A stretch of 64,000 bases of DNA from JAIEOG01 sp964519985 (GTDB lineage: Bacteria; Bdellovibrionota; FAC87; UBA2466), in contig CAZFMF010000005.1 of the NCBI GenBank assembly GCA_964519985.1, positions 1 to 64,000 of the forward strand. The letters are read 5' to 3'. Made by a program: the position numbers and the translations under genes. The notes beneath the pieces are model-generated. The model did not search any database. It was given only the letters and a program-made list of their open reading frames with translations, and was not told the origin of the DNA. Positions 16,205 through 24,304 of this stretch are shown in pieces (position 1 is the stretch's first letter; every line of letters starts with the position of its first letter).

Positions 16205-18184
16205 ATGTCCAACGTCGCCTTCCGTTTCGTCATCACTATCGCGCTCGTATTCAGCTCCCGCGCCTTCCCGGTCGCACTCCAATGCAAAATCTTGCCGACC
16301 ATGTTCGGCATCTACCTAAAGAATCACTACAGCGCGAAGAAGCTGACCCCCCAGCTCAAGGAACGCACGATCGATCAGTTCATCAAGGAACTCGATCCTT
16401 CGAAAAACCTGCTTTTGAAATCCGACGTGGACGCAATTCGCCCCAAACTGATGGGAATGTTCGAATCGATGAATGGTGGCGATTGCGGCACGCTGAAAAC
16501 CACCAATGAATTGCTCACGACCCGCGCCAAGGAAAACGAAGCGTTCGCCAAAGAGTTTCTCGGTAAGGACTACAAGCTCGACGAAACCGTGGAATTGGCA
16601 CTCGATCCGCGTAAGCGCGATTACACAAAAACGCTCGACGAGCGCAAGGCGCTGCTGCGCAAACTGATTCACTTTCAAATGTCGAACTACTTGCTCTCCG
16701 ACATGAAAATGCCGGAAGCCAAGAAGCAACTGACTCACCAATACGAGCTGGTTTCCAAGCGCATCCACGAACGCAGTGAAGAAAATCAACTGGAAGTGTT
16801 TGCCGAAGCCTTCGCCCAAGCGTTGGACCCACACTCTTCCTTCCTGTCCCGCGACAGCATGGAAGACTTTCAGATTCAGATGGAACTATCGCTCGAGGGC
16901 ATCGGTGCCGTGCTCCGGTCGCAAAACGGCTTTACCGTCATCGAAAGCCTGATCAAGGGTGGCGGCGCGGAGAAATCCAAGATGCTCCGTCCCCAGGACA
17001 AGATCATCGCGGTGGCCCAGGCGACGGGCAAACCGGTTTCGGTCATCGACATGGACTTACGGGATGTCGTGAAACTCATCCGCGGGAAAAAGGGGACGAC
17101 GGTAAAACTCACGGTCTTACGCCAGGACGAGGCCACTAAGAGCTTCGAAGTTCCCATCGTGCGCGACAAGATCAATATCGAAGAACAGGCGGCCAAGATT
17201 CGCTACGTCGATCAAACGATCGGAAGCAAGAAACTCAAGCTCGGCGTCGTCGACCTCCCGTCCTTCTACGGAAGCGGCAAGAAAGGCACCCGATCTTCCT
17301 CCGCGGACGTGCGCAAGCTTCTGAATGAGGCGAAAGCCAAGAAAGTCGGCGGTATCGTCTTGAACCTAGCCAGCAACGGTGGCGGGCTGCTCGAAGAGGC
17401 CGTGGCCATTTCCGGTTTGTTTTTGAATCGCGGGGCGGTGGTGGCGACCAAAACGAGTGATTCGTCGGAAGAAATCCTCAATGACGAAGAAAACGGCGTG
17501 GCCTACGCCGGCCCGATGGTCGTTCTGATTAGCCGGGCGAGCGCTTCGGCATCGGAAATTTTGGCCGGTGCTCTGCGCGACTACAAGCGCGCGGTAATCG
17601 TGGGCTCCGACCACACCTTCGGCAAAGGTACCGTCCAGGCGGTCGCCAATCTGCCGCTGAATATCGGCGGGATGAAGGTGACGACCGGGATGTTCTTCTT
17701 GCCCGGCGGCAACTCCACCCAGCATGCGGGCGTCACCTCCCACGTTCAACTCCCCCCGACGTTTAACGACACCGAGGTGGGAGAGAAGACTCTGGATTAC
17801 TCGTTGCCGGAACAGGCGATTAAGCCGTTCCTCTCCAGGGATGCCAATTCCTCGGAAGCCGGCCAAAAATGGGAACCCATTTCCGATGCCGTAGTGAAAT
17901 CACTCGCGGAGAAGTCGAAAGCGCGAGTCGCCAAGAATACCAAGTTCGCCGAAATCACCAAAAAGGTAGAAGAGTCGAAGAAGAACGAAGGAATGATCAA
18001 ACTCGCCGAAATTCGCAAAATGGCGAATGCCGAAAAAAAGACGGGTAAGAAGTCCAAAAAGAAAAAAAATGGCGTTGCGGGTGATACGGAAGAAGACGTC
18101 GAGTCGCCGCTGGTCGAAGAAGCCACGGCGATCTTGGGCGATCTCGTCGCCCAATCTCCGCAGATGCCGCTTGCCGGACTCTGA
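16205..18184 (+). CDS. Prc/Tsp-like carboxy-terminal processing protease (S41A)
   Basis: 659 residues from the ATG at 16205, preferred over 16172 because GAGGAG precedes it at proper spacing. A signal peptide comes first, then an N-terminal helical domain with a DPHSSFLS motif (208-215), a PDZ domain (about 225-315) and the S41 core: a SASASE block holding the nucleophile (Ser448 by analogy with E. coli Prc) and Lys474 in TFGKGTVQ. The tail is very lysine-rich. Prc-type enzymes act in the periplasm on lipoproteins, peptidoglycan hydrolases and tagged proteins. The tail and the length resemble Prc more than the shorter CtpA type. Confidence 0.9.
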   Translation: MSNVAFRFVITIALVFSSRAFPVALQCKILPTMFGIYLKNHYSAKKLTPQLKERTIDQFIKELDPSKNLLLKSDVDAIRPKLMGMFESMNGGDCGTLKTTNELLTTRAKENEAFAKEFLGKDYKLDETVELALDPRKRDYTKTLDERKALLRKLIHFQMSNYLLSDMKMPEAKKQLTHQYELVSKRIHERSEENQLEVFAEAFAQALDPHSSFLSRDSMEDFQIQMELSLEGIGAVLRSQNGFTVIESLIKGGGAEKSKMLRPQDKIIAVAQATGKPVSVIDMDLRDVVKLIRGKKGTTVKLTVLRQDEATKSFEVPIVRDKINIEEQAAKIRYVDQTIGSKKLKLGVVDLPSFYGSGKKGTRSSSADVRKLLNEAKAKKVGGIVLNLASNGGGLLEEAVAISGLFLNRGAVVATKTSDSSEEILNDEENGVAYAGPMVVLISRASASASEILAGALRDYKRAVIVGSDHTFGKGTVQAVANLPLNIGGMKVTTGMFFLPGGNSTQHAGVTSHVQLPPTFNDTEVGEKTLDYSLPEQAIKPFLSRDANSSEAGQKWEPISDAVVKSLAEKSKARVAKNTKFAEITKKVEESKKNEGMIKLAEIRKMANAEKKTGKKSKKKKNGVAGDTEEDVESPLVEEATAILGDLVAQSPQMPLAGL

Positions 18185-18224
18185 CCGTATTTAGTAGAGT
18201 TCGCCGATAGCACCAGGTGAGTTC

Positions 18225-20099
18225 TTGAAGACGGCCCCAAAGACGAAGTTCCCTTTGGTCATGTTAGGTGCGCTGGGCATCGTCTTCGGCGACATTGGAA
18301 CCAGCCCGCTCTACGCCTTTCGCGAGTGCTTCAACGCCCACCAGCTTTCGCCCAGCCCCGAAAATGTTCTGGGAATCTTGTCGCTCGTTTTTTGGGCGCT
18401 GGTCCTCGTCATCAGTATCAAATATCTGATTCTGGTTTTGCGCGCCGACAATAACGGCGAAGGCGGAATCCTAGCGTTGCTGGCCCTCGTCCAACCGGAA
18501 AAGAAAATCCATTCCGAGCGGGTACGACACTATTTCATTTTGATCGGTCTTTTCGGCGCCGCCTTGCTTTACGGGGATGGGATGATCACCCCGACGATCA
18601 CCGTGATGAGCGCCGTGGAGGGGCTGGCCATCGCCACCCCTCTTTTCCAGGACTACGTCGTCCCGATTACGATCGTTATATTGTTTGTCTTATTCAGCCT
18701 GCAACGCATCGGCACCGGAACGATCGGCCCACTTTTTGGTCCCATCGTGGTGCTTTGGTTTGCGGTATTGGCCGTGCTCGGTATTCACGGAATCGCTCAA
18801 CATCCGGGTGTGCTCCTGGCGGTGAATCCCCAGTACGCCTTCTCCATTTTTCTGCGGGAAGGATGGTTGGCGTTCGAAGTTCTGGGCGCGGTCTTTCTGG
18901 TGGTCACCGGAGGGGAAGCGCTCTACGCCGACATGGGGCACTTTGGACGGCGCCCGATCCGCGCCGGGTGGTTCTTGGTCGCTTTTCCCGGCATCATCAT
19001 CAATTACTTCGGCCAAGGGGCGATCCTGATCGAGCAGGCGGGAGCCACCGTGAACCCGTTCTATATGTTGGCCCCTCCCTGGGCCCTACTCCCGCTGGTG
19101 GGCCTGGCCACCGTGACTTCGGTCATCGCCTCCCAGGCCGTGATTGCCGGATCGTTTTCACTTACCTATCAGGCGGTGCAACTCGGGTACCTTCCCCGTA
19201 TCGAAATCCGTCACACCTCTTCGGAAGAAAAAGGGCAGATCTTCGTGCCGGTGGTGAACTGGATGCTCTTCGCTGCGTCCATCTGGTTGGCCATGACCTT
19301 CCGCTCCTCCAGCAATCTGGCCGCCGCCTATGGCATTGCCGTCTCCACGACGATGGTCATCACCACCCTCATGATTGGATTTCTCGCCCACCGGATTTGG
19401 AATTGGTCTTTCGCCAAGGTCGCCGCGGTCTTCGCCGTCATATTGGTCGTCGATATCGCTTTCCTCGGCTCGAATCTGCTGAAGATCCACCTCGGCGGTT
19501 GGTTCCCGCTCATGATCGGGGGCGCCGTCCTCTTCGTGATGGCGACTTGGCGGACCGGCCGCAAGATCCTCGCTCACTATATGTCGGTCAATTCGGTGAC
19601 CTACGAAAAACTCTTTCAGCAGATCGACGAGAAACCACCCGTACGCGTGCCGGGGGCTTCGGTGTTTATGGCCAGCGACATGACGGTCGCCCCGACCGCG
19701 CTCGTCCACAATATTCGCCACAACAAGTGCATGCACGAACGCGTCCTGATCATTCGCATCGCGACACGCGATGTCCCGCATATCCCCTTCGGAAACCGGG
19801 TATCGGTAAAAAAGCTGCGCGACGATTTTTTCTGTGTGCTGGCCGAGTATGGCTTCAATGACCGTCCCAACGTGCCGCAGATCTTGCGCCAGCTCGGTTC
19901 GGTCGGCATTCCGATTTCGCTTCCCGAGGTCACTTTCTTCTTGGGCCGCGAAACGATTTTAGCGAGCGAAAAAGCGGGAATGTCGGTCTGGCGGGAAAAG
20001 CTTTTCGCCGTGCTCTCGCGCAATGCCCAAAGGGCCACGGCCTTTTTCCAAATCCCTCCCGACCAAGTCGTCGAGATGGGCATTCAGATCGAAATCTAA
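18225..20099 (+). CDS. kup: Kup potassium uptake transporter
   Basis: 624 residues, the normal Kup/TrkD length. Starts at a TTG preceded by AGGTGA. Family signatures are GIVFGDIGTSPLYAFRE near the N-terminus, YGDGMITPTITVMSAVEG, and EALYADMGHFGRRPIR; about 12 membrane segments are followed by a soluble C-terminal domain from about residue 450. Kup imports K+ with H+ across the inner membrane. It follows the S41 protease by 40 nt but is probably functionally separate. Its stop shares the tetranucleotide CTAA with the convergent exonuclease gene. Confidence 0.95.
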   Translation: MKTAPKTKFPLVMLGALGIVFGDIGTSPLYAFRECFNAHQLSPSPENVLGILSLVFWALVLVISIKYLILVLRADNNGEGGILALLALVQPEKKIHSERVRHYFILIGLFGAALLYGDGMITPTITVMSAVEGLAIATPLFQDYVVPITIVILFVLFSLQRIGTGTIGPLFGPIVVLWFAVLAVLGIHGIAQHPGVLLAVNPQYAFSIFLREGWLAFEVLGAVFLVVTGGEALYADMGHFGRRPIRAGWFLVAFPGIIINYFGQGAILIEQAGATVNPFYMLAPPWALLPLVGLATVTSVIASQAVIAGSFSLTYQAVQLGYLPRIEIRHTSSEEKGQIFVPVVNWMLFAASIWLAMTFRSSSNLAAAYGIAVSTTMVITTLMIGFLAHRIWNWSFAKVAAVFAVILVVDIAFLGSNLLKIHLGGWFPLMIGGAVLFVMATWRTGRKILAHYMSVNSVTYEKLFQQIDEKPPVRVPGASVFMASDMTVAPTALVHNIRHNKCMHERVLIIRIATRDVPHIPFGNRVSVKKLRDDFFCVLAEYGFNDRPNVPQILRQLGSVGIPISLPEVTFFLGRETILASEKAGMSVWREKLFAVLSRNAQRATAFFQIPPDQVVEMGIQIEI

Positions 20100-21043
20100 A
20101 CCTCGCCCAGTAACGTCGATAGCGGCTTAAAGCCGTCGGTAAGCGAAAGCTCGCGAACCAGCCCCCCAAAAACCCCACCGTACACATTCCGAGTGAGCCA
20201 TTCCTTTTCGGTTTCACACTCGTCGGCATAGAGCGAAAGCATCCACACTTTTCGCTCGGAGTTCCAACGGTAGCCCCTTTCCCGCAAAAGACTTTTCGTT
20301 TCGTAAGGCGAGTTGAGCGCGATCACCAGGGCGGAACGCCGGCGGGCATTGCCCAAAAGCTCTTTAAAGTAAGGGGTACCCAGATTGGGATCCGGCATTT
20401 GCAATAGGTGCAGTACGGTGTCGGCGTCCGCCAGGGCCCGGTGGGCATCGTTGAAAAACCCGTGGTAGATGGCCAGAATCTCGAGCTTTTGGCTGGGAAA
20501 TCCTTTCTGCCTCCAGTCGATGTAGCGGAAAGAACACCCCCAGATCTTGCGGCCAGAAATCGCACAGATCTTGTCGACGAACGGCCGATCGAATGAGGCA
20601 TTGTGGGCGATCACGATCTGCGCCTTATCGAGCAACGCGTGGGCGCGCGTCCAATCGATTTGTTTCCCCTGCACCATCGCGTCCGTGATCCCGGTAATCC
20701 GGGTGATTTCGGGGCTCAGCGGCTCGCCCGGATCCTGCAATTCACCGTAGCCCTCGTCGCGCGCCAGAATCTCGCCGGTGTCACGGTGAAAACGAAAAGC
20801 CCGAATTCCGATTTCGATGATCTTGTCGCTCTGATGGGACATACCGGTAGTCTCTACATCGAGCACCGCGCCCACCCGCCAACTCTCAGGATTGGCCGTA
20901 AACCACTCCGGCGTCGCATAGGCCGGCGCGGCAAATTCGCCGTGATACCGACGCAAGGTCACGCTTTCGCCGTCCGCCGATTGTCCCAGCCACCGAAACT
21001 GACTCACGGGCGGTAGTTTGACATACCGGGCACTAAAGTCCAC
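20096..21043 (-). CDS. DnaQ-like 3'-5' exonuclease domain protein
   Basis: About 315 residues from a GTG at 21043; longer in-frame reading would run into the divergent transporter gene. The DEDDh exonuclease motifs are complete: DVETTG (Asp62, Glu64), HNASFD (Asp152) and HRALADAD (His201, Asp206). The domain is flanked by an N-terminal beta-type segment and a C-terminal region (RRRSALVIALNSPYETK, YRWNSERKVW) that resembles a small nucleic-acid-binding or DUF module. It is not a full polymerase epsilon subunit; a DNA-repair or RNA-trimming exonuclease is more likely. Confidence 0.88.
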   Translation of the reverse strand: MDFSARYVKLPPVSQFRWLGQSADGESVTLRRYHGEFAAPAYATPEWFTANPESWRVGAVLDVETTGMSHQSDKIIEIGIRAFRFHRDTGEILARDEGYGELQDPGEPLSPEITRITGITDAMVQGKQIDWTRAHALLDKAQIVIAHNASFDRPFVDKICAISGRKIWGCSFRYIDWRQKGFPSQKLEILAIYHGFFNDAHRALADADTVLHLLQMPDPNLGTPYFKELLGNARRRSALVIALNSPYETKSLLRERGYRWNSERKVWMLSLYADECETEKEWLTRNVYGGVFGGLVRELSLTDGFKPLSTLLGEV

Positions 21044-21055
21044 ATTTCCTATGAC

Positions 21056-22081
21056 GTGAACCCTTCCCACAATTGGCAGCTTGAGAAACAGTCCGCCTAT
21101 CTCTATCGCGTCATTGCGGCCGCGGAATCCAGTGCCGAAAAGCGGCGGCTCTTCGAAAAACTCGCGGGCGAAGCGGAAAAGCAGGCCGCGATCTGGGAAT
21201 CGAAACTCACGCCGGGTCTTTCCCCGACGCACTTCACGCCTTCGTTGCGCACCCGGATTGCCGCCGTCTTAATTCGACAATTGGGACCGCGCGCCTTGCG
21301 AAGCGTTTTGGCGGCAATGAAAGTCCGGGGGATGTCGCTTTACCATCACCCCATTTCCTATCACGCCAAGCCCGAGCAGATTTCACAGGTGGGATCGCGC
21401 CACCATCATCTCGGCGCGGGAAATTGGTTGCGGGCCACGGTTTTCGGTGCGAACGACGGACTCGTCTCCAATGCGAGCTTAATCTTGGGCGTCACCGGAG
21501 CGGCGTTCGATTCCCAGTTCATTTTGCTGTCCGGGCTCGCGGGAATGTTGGCCGGGGCGTTCTCGATGGCCTGCGGCGAATACATTTCCGTCAAATCCCA
21601 GCGGGAGTTTTTCGAAAAGCAATTGGCGGTCGAAAAGGAAGAACTCGAGCTTTATCCCGAGGAGGAAGCCGCGGAGCTGGCGCTGATTTTCGAAGCCCGC
21701 GGCCTCACCAAAGCCGATGCCGAACGGACTTCCAAAGCCCTCATCGCCGATCCGGAAAAAGCCCTCGATACCTTGGCACGCGAGGAGTTGGGACTCAACC
21801 CCAGCGATCTGGGCTCTCCGATCGTTGCGGCGCTTTCATCCTTTTCGGCGTTTCTGGTGGGGGCGGCTATCCCTCTTCTGCCGTTCTTAGTTCACGTTTC
21901 CCGTCCCGAGCGGGCCTCCGTCCTATTGTCGGTAGTTTGCCTCTTTGCGACGGGTTGCGTAGCGAGTCTTTTCACCGGCCGCTCGGCGCTAAGCAGCGGC
22001 CTGCGGATGATGCTATTGGGGAGCTTCGCGGGCGCGAGTACCTATTTCCTCGGGCGCCTGCTCGGGGTTCAGCTGAATTAG
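21056..22081 (+). CDS. VIT1/CCC1-family metal transporter with N-terminal ferritin-like segment
   Basis: 341 residues from a GTG start 12 nt from the divergent exonuclease start. Residues 1-110 are helical and acidic (LEKQSAYLYRVIAAAESSAEK, then EAEKQAAIWESKL), the position where Er-VIT proteins carry a ferritin-like domain. From about residue 120 the VIT1/CCC1 pattern appears: LRATVFGANDGLVSNASLILG, MACGEYISVKSQREF and four to five membrane segments. Such proteins export iron or manganese from the cytoplasm in bacteria. The ferritin-like part lacks an obvious ExxH, so ferroxidase activity is uncertain. Confidence 0.87.
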   Translation: MNPSHNWQLEKQSAYLYRVIAAAESSAEKRRLFEKLAGEAEKQAAIWESKLTPGLSPTHFTPSLRTRIAAVLIRQLGPRALRSVLAAMKVRGMSLYHHPISYHAKPEQISQVGSRHHHLGAGNWLRATVFGANDGLVSNASLILGVTGAAFDSQFILLSGLAGMLAGAFSMACGEYISVKSQREFFEKQLAVEKEELELYPEEEAAELALIFEARGLTKADAERTSKALIADPEKALDTLAREELGLNPSDLGSPIVAALSSFSAFLVGAAIPLLPFLVHVSRPERASVLLSVVCLFATGCVASLFTGRSALSSGLRMMLLGSFAGASTYFLGRLLGVQLN

Positions 22082-22623
22082 ATTTTCAAGCCCGCGAGAA
22101 AGAGAAATCCGCCCGACTTCCAACCCGCCGTCGTCGCATCCAGCTCGCCCAAGCCACCCAAATAGCGGCCGTTCACGAATGCCGGACCGAACTCAAATCC
22201 CAGTCCCACGGCGAAGCCGATATCCAACGGTTTCGGGATAAAGGTAACGCCGCCCGAACTCGTCAACCGATGGCCAAAGTTGATGTCGAAATTAGGCCCC
22301 CCGAACACACGCAAAATCCCCAGCTTTAGCACCGCGAAGATCGGAACTTCGATGGTGTTGTACCGGGCGGTGGCGATGGCCGAGCTGGCGCTGACGATAT
22401 CCGACCCCCGCAGAATGAAAATGGCTTCTGGCTGAATGGAGAGAAAGGGACCTACCGACGTTTCAAAAACCAATCCCGCGGCCAGCCCGGTGAAATCACC
22501 CGGCTGAATCCCCGTGGGGGCCGAAAGGCGGTTCAGGCCGATACCTCCCTGAATTCCAAGGCCGGCTTGCAATGAACCCGGCGCTAAAACCAACACTAAG
22601 AGTAATGCTACTTTTTTTGACAT
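22078..22623 (-). CDS. small outer-membrane beta-barrel protein (porin/OMP_b-brl type)
   Basis: 181 residues with a signal peptide (MSKKVALLLVLVLAPGSLQA). The mature part shows eight or so amphipathic strands typical of OmpA/OmpW-size barrels: IQGGIGLNRL, GLVFETSVGPFLSIQPEAIF, FGGPNFDINFGHRL, FAVGLGFEFGPAFVNGRY and GGFLFLAGLKI at the C-terminus. No active-site motif. Stop codon shared (TTAG) with the convergent metal-transporter gene. Confidence 0.78.
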   Translation of the reverse strand: MSKKVALLLVLVLAPGSLQAGLGIQGGIGLNRLSAPTGIQPGDFTGLAAGLVFETSVGPFLSIQPEAIFILRGSDIVSASSAIATARYNTIEVPIFAVLKLGILRVFGGPNFDINFGHRLTSSGGVTFIPKPLDIGFAVGLGFEFGPAFVNGRYLGGLGELDATTAGWKSGGFLFLAGLKI

Positions 22624-22668
22624 GGATTGCCCCCCTAAACAGAATCTTAACCGAGAACGGGATTCAAT

Positions 22669-23043
22669 TCACCTAGCCGCCGGAGGCACACACGCCTTTC
22701 CGGTCGTCGCCGCTTCGACGTAAGTCACGTTCGCCGCGCAATTCGCCTCATTGGCGGTCGTGCGGTTGGCGTTACAATCCGCCTTTTCAGTGCACTGCAA
22801 GAAACAATACTTGGACCCGTCGGTATGGGCGACACAAGCCGATCCGGTCGGACAGCCCGAGTTGGCCGTGCAGTCTTTGATCCCGCAGTAGCCTCCCTTA
22901 AACGAGAGACAGGTTTGGCCCGACTCCGTGCAGTCGCTACTCTGAGTGCATTCCGACCCAACCCCTCGACTCACCGCCGCCGTTTGGGTACCACACGCCG
23001 ACAGGAAAACCCCCATTGCCAAGCCCAGCCAAAAAGTACGCAT
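22669..23043 (-). CDS. cysteine-rich lipoprotein
   Basis: 124 residues from the ATG at 23043, which has a perfect GGAGG 6 nt away; a longer in-frame reading upstream lacks signal-peptide character. The signal peptide ends in LSAC, a lipobox. The mature part carries more than ten cysteines in EGF-like spacings (SECTQSSDC, GQTCLSF, YCGIKDC, SGCPTGSAC, YCFLQC). This kind of disulphide-rich surface lipoprotein is common in myxobacteria-like and Bdellovibrio-like genomes; function unknown. Confidence 0.75.
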   Translation of the reverse strand: MRTFWLGLAMGVFLSACGTQTAAVSRGVGSECTQSSDCTESGQTCLSFKGGYCGIKDCTANSGCPTGSACVAHTDGSKYCFLQCTEKADCNANRTTANEANCAANVTYVEAATTGKACVPPAAR

Positions 23044-23223
23044 TGGAACCTCCAGTAAAACAAAATAGTTTACTAGGACCCTCACCCACCACAAGCGATA
23101 AAAAAACTGATTACAAACCGAATCAAAAAAAATGACGCGGGATTGCGCCACCACGAACGGCGCGCTTTTTCGGCTATAGGTGTTTACTTTATTTTTTATT
23201 TGGGCGCGATCATCGCGCCATAA

Positions 23224-23243
23224 GCTGCGCTCGCAATGACGGG
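23224..23243. repeat. half copy of dispersed TGCGAG/GAAGCAATC repeat
   Basis: The sequence from 23224 to 23243 (GCTGCGCTCGCAATGAC core) matches one arm of the palindromic repeat seen complete at 31529-31587 and as another half at 40312-40332. Sequences of the form GTCATTGCGAGC..AGCGAAGCAATC are widespread dispersed repeats in many bacteria. Confidence 0.6.
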
Positions 23244-23278
23244 CCTTACTACCCCCCCACGAACCTCGACATTGAATG

Positions 23279-23297
23279 AACTGGTCCCAGACCAGTT
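23279..23297. repeat. left flanking palindrome of HNH element A
   Basis: AACTGGTC-CCA-GACCAGTT, 8-bp arms and a 3-nt centre. A matching ACTGGTC-CTG-GACCAGT lies at 24256-24272 at the other end of the HNH gene, and HNH gene B is bracketed by a different GGTC..GACC pair. Confidence 0.65.
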
Positions 23298-23354
23298 GCT
23301 GGAATTCAATGGCGAATCCACCAGATAAAATTATCATTCTATCGACGATAAACC

Positions 23355-23397
23355 TTGATTTTCCAGCCAAAACTTAATACATACTTTTGTATGTATT
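23355..23397 (+). promoter_or_regulatory. promoter with palindromic operator of HNH gene A
   Basis: -35 TTGATT at 23355-23360, 17-nt spacer, -10 TACATA at 23378-23383. The -10 box lies in the left arm of the palindrome AATACATAC-TTTT-GTATGTATT (23376-23397), so a protein bound there would block transcription. HNH gene B has the same -35, spacer length, -10 and palindrome core. The ATG follows 18 nt downstream of the palindrome. Confidence 0.8.
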
Positions 23398-23415
23398 TCA
23401 CTGGGGTTATCAAGT

Positions 23416-24297
23416 ATGACATGGAAAGAAATCGATGCTTGGGCGGTGCGGGTAGCGGCGCAGTTTTTGGGTGGCGAAGCAGAGTTAGTTGAAGCCATCC
23501 GTTTGGTCGATCGCCATCGATTGTTCGATCGGTTTGGGCTAACCAGCACGTTCGCTTACTGCGTGCAGCGGTTGAGACTCAGTGAAGATCAAGCGTACGG
23601 GATCATTCGCGTAGTGCGAAAATCCGAAGTAGTGCCTGCCCTGGCGCAAGCCGTCGTCGAAGGAACCCTTACCGTTTCTCGCGCCAAGAAAATTGCTTCC
23701 GTTGTGACTCCGGAGAATCATGAGGAATGGATTCAGAAAGCGGTCGCACTTCCAACGGCAGATTTGGAGCGTGCGGTCGTCGCCAAAAATCCTCGCGAGG
23801 CGGTTGCCGATCGTTTGCGGCCCGTTTCCGACGGGTTTTCTGAGTTTCGGTGCATGGTAGACCGTGAGACGGAAGCTCTCTTGCGTGAAGCCCAAAATAT
23901 CGTAAGTCGCAGTGAAAAAAGCTCCGCCGATATGAATAAGTCATTAAAAGCGGCTCTGCTTCCTTTTGTGAAAAAGCATCGTCCCGGCCGGCAATCTGAA
24001 TCACCCAAGGATAAACCTAAGGTTTGCGCGGCCATCCGTGACAGAAAGCGTGTCGCGGTTCCGGAACACATCGACAGGGCGGTCCAGAAGCGAGATGAAG
24101 AAAGATGTACGTTTGTTCATCCGCAGTTTGGTCGCTGCCAGGAGAGAAGATGGACGGAGCAACATCACATTATTCCCATCAGCGAGGGTGGGCAGCACTC
24201 GGTAGAAAATCTAATCACATTGTGTTCGGTGCATCATCGGCTCCAGCATAAAGCCACTGGTCCTGGACCAGTCCCGCGGGGGGCGGTTGGGTCGTAG
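23416..24297 (+). CDS. HNH endonuclease family protein (copy A)
   Basis: 293 residues. A long helical N-terminal region (about 1-215) with LSEDQAYGIIRVVRK and SRAKKIASVVTP precedes a C-terminal HNH nuclease: C in ERCTFVHP, C in GRCQER, then EQHHIIPISEGG, ENLITLCSVHH (about 230-275), giving zinc ligands and the His-Asn-His core. It is homologous over its length to the gene at 44126-45040, with the same motifs in order. Such solitary HNH proteins behave as multi-copy, possibly mobile nucleases; the true target is unknown. The gene is bracketed by matching palindromes, the right one inside its last codons (GPGPV). Confidence 0.88.
   Translation: MTWKEIDAWAVRVAAQFLGGEAELVEAIRLVDRHRLFDRFGLTSTFAYCVQRLRLSEDQAYGIIRVVRKSEVVPALAQAVVEGTLTVSRAKKIASVVTPENHEEWIQKAVALPTADLERAVVAKNPREAVADRLRPVSDGFSEFRCMVDRETEALLREAQNIVSRSEKSSADMNKSLKAALLPFVKKHRPGRQSESPKDKPKVCAAIRDRKRVAVPEHIDRAVQKRDEERCTFVHPQFGRCQERRWTEQHHIIPISEGGQHSVENLITLCSVHHRLQHKATGPGPVPRGAVGS
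24256..24272. repeat. right flanking palindrome of HNH element A
   Basis: ACTGGTCC-T-GGACCAGT, a perfect palindrome about one centre base, inside the last 15 codons of HNH gene A. It pairs with the palindrome at 23279-23297. Confidence 0.65.
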
Positions 24298-24304
24298 CGA
24301 CCTT

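Larger units (their letters stand above)
23044..23415. other. 372-bp non-coding stretch left of HNH gene A
   Basis: AT-richer than its surroundings and without a credible gene. From left to right it holds the promoter side of the lipoprotein gene, a half copy of the dispersed GCTTCGC..TCGCAATGAC repeat (23224-23243), the palindrome AACTGGTC-N3-GACCAGTT (23279-23297), and the promoter and operator-like palindrome of HNH gene A (23355-23397). Confidence 0.7.

Noticed and set aside
18755..19861. Long plus-strand frame within kup
   Set aside because: Shifted frame of the Kup gene; low-complexity arginine-rich translation.
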